Position numbers and translations under genes: made by a program
In this document: one piece after another, positions 1 through 7,370 of the stretch
Numbering within the stretch: the stretch's first letter is position 1
How the letters are laid out: each line of letters begins with the position of its first letter
DNA from: CAWCTD01 sp963798455
GTDB taxonomy: Bacteria > Acidobacteriota > Terriglobia > Bryobacterales > Bryobacteraceae
Assembly (NCBI GenBank): GCA_963798455.1
Contig: CAWCTD010000003.1
Span: 2,604,001-2,668,000, forward strand
DNA length: 64,000 nt
Reading direction: 5' to 3'
Notes under the pieces: model-generated
Database searches by the model: none
What the model was told of the DNA's origin: nothing
The model's input: the letters and a program-made list of their open reading frames with translations, nothing else

Positions 1-2
1 TC

Positions 3-629
3 AAGCTCAAGCTCGACGAGTTCAACAACGCGAACTTCGAAGGGGTCACGCGGGAGAACTTCCGGGAGGTCGATGTGGCCATCGACTTCTCTATCCCCAC
101 GGCGGTGGCGGACAACGTGGAGCGCATCGCCGCGCTGGGCGTCAACATGGTGCTCGGAACCACCGGCTGGACCGCTCAGGCGGACCGCGTGAAGCGGACC
201 GTGGAGCAGTCAGGTATCGGACTGGTCTGGAGCCCCAACTACTCCGTTGGCGTGAACGTGTTCTTCCGGCTCGTGAGCCAGGCCGCACGGCTCCTGAAGG
301 ACGAGGCGAACTATGGGGCGTGGGGGTGGGAGATCCACCACTCGACCAAGAAAGACGCGCCTTCGGGCACGCTGCTCAAGTTGGTGGAGGAGATCCAGCG
401 GGCCGGATACACGCGTCCGGTCAGCGTCTCCTCGAACCGCGCCGGGGCGCATCCCGGTACGCACGAGATTGGGTTTGACTCCTCGGCGGACACGATTACC
501 CTGCGGCACGCCGCCCGCAGCCGGGAGGGCTTCGCGCGAGGAGCGCTCAAAGCGGCACAATGGGTGGTGGGGAAGAAGGGCTTCCACGAATTCAGTGAGG
601 TCCTCTTTGAAGGTGGCACATGTTCATAG
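3..629 (+). CDS. dapB: 4-hydroxy-tetrahydrodipicolinate reductase, 5' end outside window
   Basis: Reduces the DapA product with NAD(P)H in the lysine/diaminopimelate pathway (cytosol). The reading frame is open from base 3, so the N-terminal Rossmann glycine motif lies outside the window; 208 residues are visible. Seen directly: the strand VDVAIDFS, the cofactor-side motif LGTTGW, the substrate/catalytic motif EIHHSTKKDAPSGT with its paired histidines and lysine, and a C-terminal dimerisation region ending GGTCS. The GTG at 75 is internal, since upstream codons also read as DapB sequence. The last 10 bases overlap dapA, indicating translational coupling in a dapB-dapA-dapD operon. Identification is secure. 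Confidence 0.96.
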   Translation, partial: KLKLDEFNNANFEGVTRENFREVDVAIDFSIPTAVADNVERIAALGVNMVLGTTGWTAQADRVKRTVEQSGIGLVWSPNYSVGVNVFFRLVSQAARLLKDEANYGAWGWEIHHSTKKDAPSGTLLKLVEEIQRAGYTRPVSVSSNRAGAHPGTHEIGFDSSADTITLRHAARSREGFARGALKAAQWVVGKKGFHEFSEVLFEGGTCS

Positions 630-1516
630 GCTGCGGTACAGCGCTGGTCACGCCTTTCAAGCGAGACCTGTCGCTGGATGAAGAAACGCTGCGGCGTCTT
701 GCGCGGCGGCAGATCGAGGCCGGCATCAACTTCCTGGTCCCTTGCGGGACCACGGGCGAGAGCCCCACGCTCAGCCGCGCCGAGCACCTGCGCGCGGTGG
801 AGATCGTGCTGGAAGAAGCCAAGGGAAGAGTCCCGGTGCTGGCGGGGGCGGGCGGCTACAACACAGCCGAGGTGATCGAACTGGCCAAGGAACTGGAGGC
901 CATGGGCGTGGATGGCGTCCTGTCCGTGACGCCCTACTACAACAAGCCGACGCAGGAGGGCCTCTACCAGCACTACAAGGCCATCGCCTCGGCGATCCGG
1001 CTGCCGATCGTCGTCTACAGCGTGCAGGGCCGGACGGGCGTGAACGTTGAGCCGGCCACCCTGAAGCGCCTGTCCGAAATCGACAACATCGCCGGCGTGA
1101 AGGAGGCCTCCGGCAACATGGCGCAGATTGCCGCGATCCTGAACCAAGTGCCGGACCGGTTTGCCGTTCTCTCCGGTGACGACTCCATTACCGTGGCGGT
1201 GATCGCGCTGGGCGGCAGAGGCGTCATCTCCACCGCTGGCAACGAGATCCCTGCCCAGATGACCGAGATCGCGCGCTTGTGCCTGGCCAACGACTTCCCG
1301 GCCGCCCGCCTGGTCCATCGGAAGTACCTGCCGCTGATGGAAGTGAACTTCGTGGAGAGCAATCCGATTCCGGTGAAGGCCGCTATGGCCCTGATGGGCC
1401 TGCTCGAGCCGGTGTGGCGTCTGCCGCTGGTGCCGCCCGCGGCGGCCAATCTTGCCAAGATCGAAAGGGTCCTACGCGAGCTCGCTCTGCTCGCAACCGC
1501 CCATGCTGCAAACTGA
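620..1516 (+). CDS. dapA: 4-hydroxy-tetrahydrodipicolinate synthase
   Basis: Condenses pyruvate with aspartate semialdehyde, the first step committed to lysine and diaminopimelate. The 298-residue protein has the family's usual length. Visible hallmarks are GTTGESPTL near residue 45, the VTPYYNKPTQEG segment carrying the catalytic tyrosine, the GRTGVN segment, and GVKEASGN, whose lysine forms the Schiff base with pyruvate. SGDD and GGRGVIS complete the barrel signature. The usual YNVPGRTG reads YSVQGRTG here, a mild deviation. The ATG overlaps the end of dapB by 10 bases, and the 3' end overlaps dapD by 14 bases, so the three genes are almost certainly co-translated. Confidence 0.97.
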   Translation: MFIGCGTALVTPFKRDLSLDEETLRRLARRQIEAGINFLVPCGTTGESPTLSRAEHLRAVEIVLEEAKGRVPVLAGAGGYNTAEVIELAKELEAMGVDGVLSVTPYYNKPTQEGLYQHYKAIASAIRLPIVVYSVQGRTGVNVEPATLKRLSEIDNIAGVKEASGNMAQIAAILNQVPDRFAVLSGDDSITVAVIALGGRGVISTAGNEIPAQMTEIARLCLANDFPAARLVHRKYLPLMEVNFVESNPIPVKAAMALMGLLEPVWRLPLVPPAAANLAKIERVLRELALLATAHAAN

Positions 1517-2342
1517 CATCGAAAGGCTCTTTGACGAGAAGCCTGAGACATATTCCGAAGAGCACTTCCGCCTCTTCCAGGCATTCAAGGAGGCGTTGAA
1601 CTCCGGCGCCGTGCGCGCGGCCGAGCCGGACCCAGCCGCGAGGGGCGGTTGGCGGGTGAACAGTTGGGTCAAGAAAGGAATCCTGCTCGGATTCCGCATG
1701 GGCTCGCTGGTGGACATGTCGGTGGACCGCAGCCGCCAGCCCTATTTCGACAAGGCCACCTACCCGGTTAAGCAGTTGAATCCGGACAGCGGCGTCCGCA
1801 TCGTGCCCGGCGGCTCCAGCATTCGCGACGGCTGCTACGTGGGCCGCGGCGTCACCTGCATGCCGCCCATGTTCATCAATGCCGGCTCCTGGGTGGGTGA
1901 AGGCACAATGATCGACTCGCACGCGCTGGTGGGGAGCTGCGCGCAGGTGGGGCGGAACTGCCACATCTCGGCGGCCGCCCAGATCGGCGGCGTGCTCGAG
2001 CCAGTAGGCGCTCTGCCGGTGATCATCGAGGACGAGGTCCTGATAGGCGGCAACTGCGGGGTCTACGAGGGAACGGTGGTGAAGCGGCGGGCGGTGCTGG
2101 GAACGGGCACCATCCTGAACCGGTCCACGCCGGTCTACGACCTGGTGCGCGGCGAGGTCTACGGCGCCACGGACGATGACCCTCTCATCATCCCGGAGGA
2201 AGCCGTGGTAGTGGCGGGCTCCCGCAACATCACGCGCGGCAAGGGCAAGGAGTGGGGCATCTCGCTCTACACGCCGGTGATCGTGAAATACCGCGACGCC
2301 AGGACCGACGCCAAGCTCCAGCTCGAAGACCTGCTCAGGTAG
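1503..2342 (+). CDS. dapD: 2,3,4,5-tetrahydropyridine-2,6-dicarboxylate N-succinyltransferase
   Basis: Transfers succinyl from succinyl-CoA to tetrahydrodipicolinate, so this organism uses the succinylase branch for diaminopimelate. The 279 residues from ATG 1503 fit the family. An all-alpha N-terminal region is followed by the left-handed beta-helix with hexapeptide repeats, visible as the IRDGCYVGRGVTCMPP, INAGSWVGEGTMID and GSCAQVGRNCHISAAA segments, then EDEVLIGGNCGVYEG. The frame is open further upstream inside dapA, but the ATG at 1503 gives the canonical N-terminus MLQTDIERLF. Third gene of the dap operon; downstream it meets a transposase scrap. Confidence 0.96.
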   Translation: MLQTDIERLFDEKPETYSEEHFRLFQAFKEALNSGAVRAAEPDPAARGGWRVNSWVKKGILLGFRMGSLVDMSVDRSRQPYFDKATYPVKQLNPDSGVRIVPGGSSIRDGCYVGRGVTCMPPMFINAGSWVGEGTMIDSHALVGSCAQVGRNCHISAAAQIGGVLEPVGALPVIIEDEVLIGGNCGVYEGTVVKRRAVLGTGTILNRSTPVYDLVRGEVYGATDDDPLIIPEEAVVVAGSRNITRGKGKEWGISLYTPVIVKYRDARTDAKLQLEDLLR

Positions 2343-2448
2343 GGCGACCTTCAGGAACAGATCGAGGACGCGTTGACAGGCGTTCGCACACCATGCGCAC
2401 ACAAGTCCGTGGCGAGAATCTCCATGCAGCGCAGGCACTTTACGGCAT

Positions 2449-2667
2449 ATGGCCGTCATTGAATCCGCCTTCTCCATTGTCCGAGTGGTGTGCCGTAACG
2501 TGAAGCGGGGGCGGCCCGGCAGCCAAATCGAACGGTGGATTGGCTCCGGACTGTTGGTGGCCGAGAAGCAATTCCGGCGCATCGATGGGTACCGTGCCCC
2601 ACCTGGCTTGTTGGCCGTGCTCGACGCTCAACAGGGGCAATCGAAGCCGGCCAGCAAGGTCGACTAA
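2449..2667 (+). pseudogene. C-terminal remnant of an IS256 (mutator-type) transposase
   Basis: A 72-codon open stretch matches the very end of IS256-family transposases: IESAFSIVR, then RNVKRGRPGSQIERWIGSGL, then EKQFRRIDGYR. In intact transposases the corresponding blocks (IES.F..VR, NVKRW, RW..S.LL.AE..FRR..GHR) form the last 70 to 80 residues. No DDE core precedes it, so this is a decayed fragment. It sits in the roughly 420-base gap between dapD and a convergent gene; nothing else recognisable was found there. The family call rests on remembered motifs, not a search. Confidence 0.6.
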
Positions 2668-2764
2668 CGGCCGGCGGCGTTCAACGTGGGCGATGCGGGT
2701 GAGGAGCAGTCCCGCGCTTCGTTCCTCAGAGTGACGCGACCGCGCTGAAGACGGCTTGGATGCC

Positions 2765-3538
2765 TCAGCGTATGGCGCTGAACGGCAATGGGCGGAGGAT
2801 CGGGTTGCTGATGTTGGACACCAGTTCGGCGTCGCTCAGGCCGGGCTGCACTCGGAGCTTCTGCCACTCGGGATCGGCGCTGAAGTCCCGCCACAGCTTG
2901 TCTCGCGCGGCCATATCGTCGTAGGCCAGCATGTAGGTCAGCTTGGGCATATTTCGGCCGAAGACCGCCTGGCCGAGGAAGACCGGGTTCATCCCCAGCC
3001 GCCGGAAGATGCCGGCTTCCCCGTCGTCGAACATCTTGACCTTGCGCCGCAAAGAAAGCTCGGTCAGCGATTCATAGGTGCGCATCTCGAAAATCCGCGC
3101 CGGACGCTTGGGGTCCGTGGGTGGGATCACCAGCTCGGGCACAGTGTCGAAAGCACGGAGAAGCTCGTTTTCCATGCGGACGTAGGGCGGGTCCTGGATG
3201 TTCTGGAACTCCTCCCATCCTTGCCAGAACTCCTTGTCGTCCGCGAGCCGATTGGAGGCCGTCTCCATCGATGCGAAGGAGGGGTAGCTGACCATGGACA
3301 GGATGTACGGGCTGCGCTCGCCGAAGACCGGGCTGAAGAAACCGAGCGGCCCGAGTCCGGCTCGCTGTGCAGCGGGCATCCAGACGTTCTTCAGGTACGC
3401 AGTCGTACGGCTCACCTGCGTGCCCTGCCGCATGTAGAAGTAGAGCAGGCTAAACCACGCATTCTTGGCTGTGGCGGCCGGGGCGGCGCCTGCCAGCCCC
3501 GCGGCGGCGGAAACCGTGACGAAGTTGCGTCGATTCAT
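2765..3538 (-). CDS. Exported NIPSNAP-family protein
   Basis: 257 residues. The N-terminus MNRRNFVTVSAAAGLAGAAPA is a twin-arginine-like signal with a short hydrophobic stretch and an alanine cleavage region, so the protein is probably exported. The mature part holds two ferredoxin-like (dimeric alpha/beta barrel) repeats typical of NIPSNAP proteins; the second has RIFEMRTYESLTELSLRRKV, then FDDGEAGIFRRLGMNPVFLGQAV and a MLAYDDMAARDKLWRDFSAD helix. NIPSNAP proteins have no firmly assigned bacterial reaction; exported copies are common in Solibacter-like genomes. It stands alone, transcribed leftward, with 84 bases to the next gene upstream. Confidence 0.85.
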   Translation of the reverse strand: MNRRNFVTVSAAAGLAGAAPAATAKNAWFSLLYFYMRQGTQVSRTTAYLKNVWMPAAQRAGLGPLGFFSPVFGERSPYILSMVSYPSFASMETASNRLADDKEFWQGWEEFQNIQDPPYVRMENELLRAFDTVPELVIPPTDPKRPARIFEMRTYESLTELSLRRKVKMFDDGEAGIFRRLGMNPVFLGQAVFGRNMPKLTYMLAYDDMAARDKLWRDFSADPEWQKLRVQPGLSDAELVSNISNPILRPLPFSAIR

Positions 3539-3622
3539 AAGGATTTAACTTATAGCAAAACGGAACGGCCCGCCGCTATGCGCACGCCTTCCAGACAAGC
3601 ACAGCCGCGCCAGCACGGTTCA

Positions 3623-4132
3623 TTAAGGTCCTATCGTGATGACCGTTTCCTTGGTATCGATCGCGCGCCCGATGAGGTAACCACCCACAACACAACCGGC
3701 CGAAATGACGGCCCACGAAGCCATGCGCGAAGAATCGGATACGTTGACCCGGTTCTCGCTCAGAGCCCATGGCAGGGAAGCGAAGGCCCCGGCGGCTCCA
3801 ATCCCGGCAGCCCCGATGACTCTACCAGGTCCCTTGACGCGTTTGATCCGAACCTCCGAGATGTCCTTCCGGGCGATGGAGGCTTGACCGGCCGCATACA
3901 ACCGGGTGTTTGATGTCTTGTGGATGTTCACGGCAAGCGCATCCTCCAGGACACTCTCGACGGTCCCCTTGACACGGACGCCGCTGGAAAGAACCAGAGT
4001 GACCTCCTGGTTTGCGACGGCGGCGCCCAGCTTACTCCAACTCAGACTCTGATACTCGGACTGGGCCTGTGTTACCTGGACACCCGCCAACATGAAGGCG
4101 ACGAACGCCGTTGTGGCCGGTCTGCCGTGCAT
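3623..4132 (-). CDS. Exported hypothetical protein with Gly/Ala-rich membrane segments
   Basis: 169 residues. A signal peptide covers about residues 1-24 (FVAFMLAGVQVTQAQ). Next comes a short beta-rich domain in which WSKLGAAVANQEVTLVL, then GVRVKGTVESV and RKDISEVRIKR resemble the strand pattern of small LSm-like barrels. Two Gly/Ala-rich hydrophobic stretches follow (VIGAAGIGAAGAFASLP and ASWAVISAGCVVGGYLIG), which may be membrane segments. This architecture is common in Acidobacteriota but has no assigned function that I know. Neighbours on the same strand are an isoprenylcysteine methyltransferase-like gene and LPS genes, but the 19-base gap does not prove co-function. Confidence 0.7.
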   Translation of the reverse strand: MHGRPATTAFVAFMLAGVQVTQAQSEYQSLSWSKLGAAVANQEVTLVLSSGVRVKGTVESVLEDALAVNIHKTSNTRLYAAGQASIARKDISEVRIKRVKGPGRVIGAAGIGAAGAFASLPWALSENRVNVSDSSRMASWAVISAGCVVGGYLIGRAIDTKETVITIGP

Positions 4133-4151
4133 GATGCGCGCCCCTCCCCAG

Positions 4152-4703
4152 CTACAAGTAAGACTTAAAGACTAGCACCGCCACGCCGGCCAGGAAGGCC
4201 GCGAGGGCCTGGTACTCGCGGTTGTGCAAGTACAGCCGCCATTGAAACCGGATGCTCTCCGTCCGGCTACGCCCTCGCGGCACCAGCATCGGCACTCGTT
4301 CGGCGTAGTCGTCAAAGGCCACGAAGAGCTGGCGCAGGTACTGCTCTTCCAGTTCGATCACGGGCAGATACACGAGAAGGAAGAACGCAGCGAACAGGAC
4401 GGCCAGCGAGATTCGCCGCGATGCGATCACCAAACCCGCGGCCGTCAGTAGCGTCCCCACATACAGAGGGTTCCTGACCCAGGCGTAGGGCCCGCTGGTG
4501 GTGAGCCGCTCGTTCTTTGCCAGGTGTCCCGCCGCCCAACCGCGCAACCACAGACCCAAGACCGAGACCGGCAGGCCATAAAGCAGCGACGGCGCCGTGG
4601 GATCAGAGAGCCAGAGAAATGCGGCGACCAGCAGGAAGCCGCCGGGCACGCGCAGCCGTGCGACGAAGTCGGCGTAAGGTTTGGGGAACCAGTGTCGGCG
4701 CAT
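4152..4703 (-). CDS. Isoprenylcysteine carboxyl methyltransferase / phospholipid methyltransferase-like membrane protein
   Basis: 183 residues, integral membrane. Hydrophobic helices occur near residues 18-40 (VPGGFLLVAAFLWLSD) and 95-120 (LAVLFAAFFLLVYLP). The family core is visible: GPYAWVRNPLYVGTLL, where the R-N-P-x-Y motif contributes to SAM binding, followed by ELEEQYLRQLFVAFDDYAERVP near the C-terminus. The family methylates prenylcysteine, phospholipids or other lipids with S-adenosylmethionine; the substrate here is unknown. Its ATG overlaps the stop of the upstream heptosyltransferase by one base, so it is probably the last gene of the LPS-core operon, where a lipid or glycolipid substrate would make sense. 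Confidence 0.82.
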   Translation of the reverse strand: MRRHWFPKPYADFVARLRVPGGFLLVAAFLWLSDPTAPSLLYGLPVSVLGLWLRGWAAGHLAKNERLTTSGPYAWVRNPLYVGTLLTAAGLVIASRRISLAVLFAAFFLLVYLPVIELEEQYLRQLFVAFDDYAERVPMLVPRGRSRTESIRFQWRLYLHNREYQALAAFLAGVAVLVFKSYL

Positions 4704-5710
4704 CAGGCGGAACTGTCGGCGCAGCGGTCTCGGCCCGCGATCATGTCCTGGAGAGTCTCGAAAACGATCTCGGGCGGGATCGCGCTCATGCTGGAATCGG
4801 TCTGCTGATTCCGCTTGTAGCTGGTGACAGCGCGGTCGTCGCGAAAGACGACGAACGACTTCCCGTAGGGGCCGTTGCGCGCCGGGTCGGTGGGCCCGTA
4901 AATCGCCACCCCGGGCTTGTCCATGGCGGCGGCCAGGTGCATCGGCCCGCTGTCAATTCCCAACACCACCCGGGCTCGCCGGGTGGCGTGAATCAACCCG
5001 GGGATGCCGGAGATGTGGACCACGGCATCCTTTATGCTTCCAAGCAAAGCGGCGGCCTGCGGCGGGCCATTCAACACCAGCGGCAAGTCCAGCTTCGAGC
5101 GCAAGGACTTCGCCACGAGCGAGTAGTATTCCAGAGGCCACTGCTTGCCGGGCCAGCCTGCCAGGGGATTGGCAAGTACGAAGTCGCCTTCGGGCAGCCG
5201 CCCTTCGGGAGCGCCCCCCGGCAACGGGAACGCGCATACTATAGCCGAAGCTCCAGCGGCGGCCGCCAGTTCCAGGTTCCGATCCACCACGTGGGCCGAC
5301 TTCACCCGTACCCGGTTCGAATAGAAGAGGGCGGCCACGCGCTCCCGGGTCTGAGATTGATGGAAGCCGTAGATGCGATCGGGCCGCGCGACCGAAGCGG
5401 CCAGCGCGGATTTGAGCAGGCCCTGAAAATCCACAGCGAAGAGGAACCGCCGGGCGCGCAGACGCCTCCAGGCGCGCTTGATACCCGTGAGGGTGCGCCG
5501 ATCGAGCTCGATGACCTCATCCACGAACGGGTTGCCATCCAGCAGGCAGGCCCATTTCGGATCGATCACCCAGGTCACGTGGGACCCAGGAAGGCTGTGC
5601 TTCAACGTAGCGACGGCCGGCAGCGCGTGGATGACGTCGCCCATCGAGCCCAGCCGGACGACGAGCACCCCGGGATGTGCACTAGATTGCGCTGTGCCGG
5701 CTTCGTACAT
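4703..5710 (-). CDS. waaC: LPS heptosyltransferase I-like (GT9)
   Basis: 335 residues, GT9 family, using ADP-heptose to build the LPS inner core at the cytoplasmic face of the inner membrane. The WaaC-like N-terminus reads VLVVRLGSMGDVIHALPAV, whose aspartate matches the catalytic base. The C-terminal nucleotide-sugar site is seen in RARVVLGIDSGPMHLAAAM and VAIYGPTDPARNGPYG. The first 14 residues before VLVVRL are atypical, so translation may begin at the GTG of that valine instead. It overlaps the preceding nucleotidyltransferase-like gene by 29 bases and the following methyltransferase by one, marking a tight operon. Assignment to heptosyltransferase I rather than another GT9 activity is inferred. 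Confidence 0.82.
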   Translation of the reverse strand: MYEAGTAQSSAHPGVLVVRLGSMGDVIHALPAVATLKHSLPGSHVTWVIDPKWACLLDGNPFVDEVIELDRRTLTGIKRAWRRLRARRFLFAVDFQGLLKSALAASVARPDRIYGFHQSQTRERVAALFYSNRVRVKSAHVVDRNLELAAAAGASAIVCAFPLPGGAPEGRLPEGDFVLANPLAGWPGKQWPLEYYSLVAKSLRSKLDLPLVLNGPPQAAALLGSIKDAVVHISGIPGLIHATRRARVVLGIDSGPMHLAAAMDKPGVAIYGPTDPARNGPYGKSFVVFRDDRAVTSYKRNQQTDSSMSAIPPEIVFETLQDMIAGRDRCADSSA

Positions 5711-6089
5711 GATGGATCAGGCCCTCTGTGATCTCCTGGTCGGCGGCCTCGCTGCGCACGACTTCGGCCGCCTCAAGCCCCGCGAGAAAGTCATCCACGG
5801 GGGCGTCCCCTGGAACCACAACGTAGTCCACAACCGCGAGTGCCGCCACCAGCTCCGCTCGGGCGCGGGCCGCCAGGATGGGCCGCGGCGGATCGACTAC
5901 AACCGCCACCAGCACCGCGGATTCGTCCCGGACGTCCCCCAGCCGGCGGGCATGGCCCGCGAGCACGGGATCGAAGCAGCCGACGACCGCCTTGAGCGTC
6001 TTGCCCTCGTCCCGCAGGCGACGCGCGATCGCCAGGGTCTCCGCCGGGTCTAGGATTTTGATCCTCGTATCCAAGTGGCCGTTCCGCAA
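5682..6089 (-). CDS. Degenerate cytidylyltransferase-fold protein in the LPS-core operon
   Basis: 135 residues. The pattern follows the HIGH-superfamily nucleotidyltransferase domain of RfaE/HldE: a leading helix (LAIARRLRDEGKTL), the strand VVGCFDPVLAGHARRL, a strand with basic/proline loop (VAVVVDPPRPILAARARAELVAAL) and a final strand VVDYVVV. The canonical GxFDxxHxGH motif has lost its first histidine (it reads CFDPVLAGH), and the C-terminal ISSTxxR signature is absent, so catalysis is doubtful. A complete RfaE2 lies at 9045. The gene sits between the two heptosyltransferase genes, 4 bases after waaF and overlapping the next gene, which implies a conserved accessory or regulatory role. The start is a TTG and is uncertain. 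Confidence 0.65.
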   Translation of the reverse strand: MRNGHLDTRIKILDPAETLAIARRLRDEGKTLKAVVGCFDPVLAGHARRLGDVRDESAVLVAVVVDPPRPILAARARAELVAALAVVDYVVVPGDAPVDDFLAGLEAAEVVRSEAADQEITEGLIHHVRSRHSAI

Positions 6090-6093
6090 CTCC

Positions 6094-7143
6094 CTATTTC
6101 AGCAGTTCCAGGGCCTCCGCCGCTACGCGCTCGGCTGATACCCGGGTCATGCAACGGTGGTCGATGGGGCACTCCCGCAACAGGCACGGGCTGCACTCCA
6201 CCGGTTCGCGCACCACGCGGGCCAGGGGTCCGAGCGGCCCGGTGCCTTCGTGGTCGGTCGCGCCGAAGACAGCGACCGTCGGCACCCCGAGAGCGGAGGC
6301 GACGTGCATGGCACCCGAGTCGTTGGTGAGGAACAGGCGGCAGGCTGCCGCCAGATCGATGAACTCCCGCAGCGCCGTTTCACCCGCGAAGTTTCGGACG
6401 CCGATTTGGCGGGCGCGCAAGCCTTCGACGACGAGTTCGGCAACGGGCCGCTCGTCCTTGGAGCCGAACACCGCCACGGAGCTGCCCGTCACCCCTGCGA
6501 CTTGCGCCGCGGCGTCGGCGAACCGGCCGGGGGGCCACCGCTTCGCCCCGCCGTAGGCCGCGCCTGGGCTCACGCCGATGACGGGGCCGGCGATGCCCAT
6601 GTCCGCGAAACGTCTTTCGCCCGCCGCGCGGGCCTGGGCCGTGCCATCCAACTGTACCGGGCCGGTCTCGGGGAATGCCGCAAGAATGCCCGACCGCCGA
6701 AGGAGTTCCAGATAGTAGAAGCGCTCGTGGCGCGGGATCTCGCCCGGGAGGGGCGGCGGGATGGCATCCGTCAGCAGCCAGCCGCGGCCATCCCGGCGGT
6801 AGCCGATGCGGCGGGGAATGCGGGCCAGCCAGACCACCAGCGCCGAATCGAACGAGTTGGGGAGCAGCACCGCGCAGTCGAAGCGCCCAGCGCGCAACCG
6901 GCGAGCGGCACGCCACTTCCCCACCCAATCCGAGGCGCCGCGCCGGGCCGCATACGGGACCACCTCGTCCAGGAACGTCTCGCGGGCGTAAAGATCCGCC
7001 ACCCACGGCATGGTCTGGATCGCGATGTGGGCCTGAGGAAAGCGTTCCCTCAGCGCGCGCAAGGCGGGGAGCGACATCACGGCGTCGCCCAGCCAGTTGG
7101 TGGCTCGGACCAGTATCCTCGAAAACTGCGCGGACGCGGGCAA
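6094..7143 (-). CDS. waaF: LPS heptosyltransferase II
   Basis: 349 residues, GT9 family; adds the second heptose of the LPS inner core. Clear WaaF features: ILVRATNWLGDAVMSLPAL at the N-terminus (the family reads xNWxGDxVMxxP), VIGVSPGAAYGGAKRWP in the middle, the C-terminal donor site LTNDSGAMHVASALGVP then VAVFGATDHEGTGPLG, and the cysteine-bearing segment ECSPCLLRECPIDHRCM typical of WaaF. The reading frame opens with a TTG at 7143, just after a GGGAGG; the CTG before VRATNW is a possible alternative. First gene of the leftward LPS operon; a TAGGAT just upstream of the start could be a -10 element with a very short leader. Confidence 0.9.
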   Translation of the reverse strand: MPASAQFSRILVRATNWLGDAVMSLPALRALRERFPQAHIAIQTMPWVADLYARETFLDEVVPYAARRGASDWVGKWRAARRLRAGRFDCAVLLPNSFDSALVVWLARIPRRIGYRRDGRGWLLTDAIPPPLPGEIPRHERFYYLELLRRSGILAAFPETGPVQLDGTAQARAAGERRFADMGIAGPVIGVSPGAAYGGAKRWPPGRFADAAAQVAGVTGSSVAVFGSKDERPVAELVVEGLRARQIGVRNFAGETALREFIDLAAACRLFLTNDSGAMHVASALGVPTVAVFGATDHEGTGPLGPLARVVREPVECSPCLLRECPIDHRCMTRVSAERVAAEALELLK

Positions 7144-7308
7144 CCTCCCATCCTACAGCGGGCGGCTGGGCGGAAGTTACAGCCCCACGGACGTCGTGGC
7201 GCGAAGCCAGCAGCGGCGCCCGAGCCGCGGGCCAAAACGACGAGAAAACCGAGGGCTGTGGAAAAGTGGACATCTTGACATGTTAACGACATGCCAATCT
7301 TCTTGGAC

Positions 7309-7337
7309 TTGTGTAGAGCATGGACTTCGGGTACAAT
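7309..7337 (+). promoter_or_regulatory. Possible sigma-70 promoter for the enolase-superfamily gene
   Basis: A good -10 hexamer TACAAT at 7332-7337 is preceded, 17 bases upstream, by a weak -35 (TTGTGT, 7309-7314). An isolated TTGACA at 7275 has no -10 at the right distance. The start codon at 7371 follows 33 bases later with an AAGGGGA ribosome-binding site. Supported by spacing only. Confidence 0.3.
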
Positions 7338-7370
7338 TCGAACATTCGAAGCGAAAGGGGACGTTGTTGC

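Noticed and set aside
311..1318. Long minus-strand open frame across dapB/dapA
   Set aside because: Antisense shadow of two well-supported genes in high-GC DNA; no domain pattern and no ribosome-binding site.
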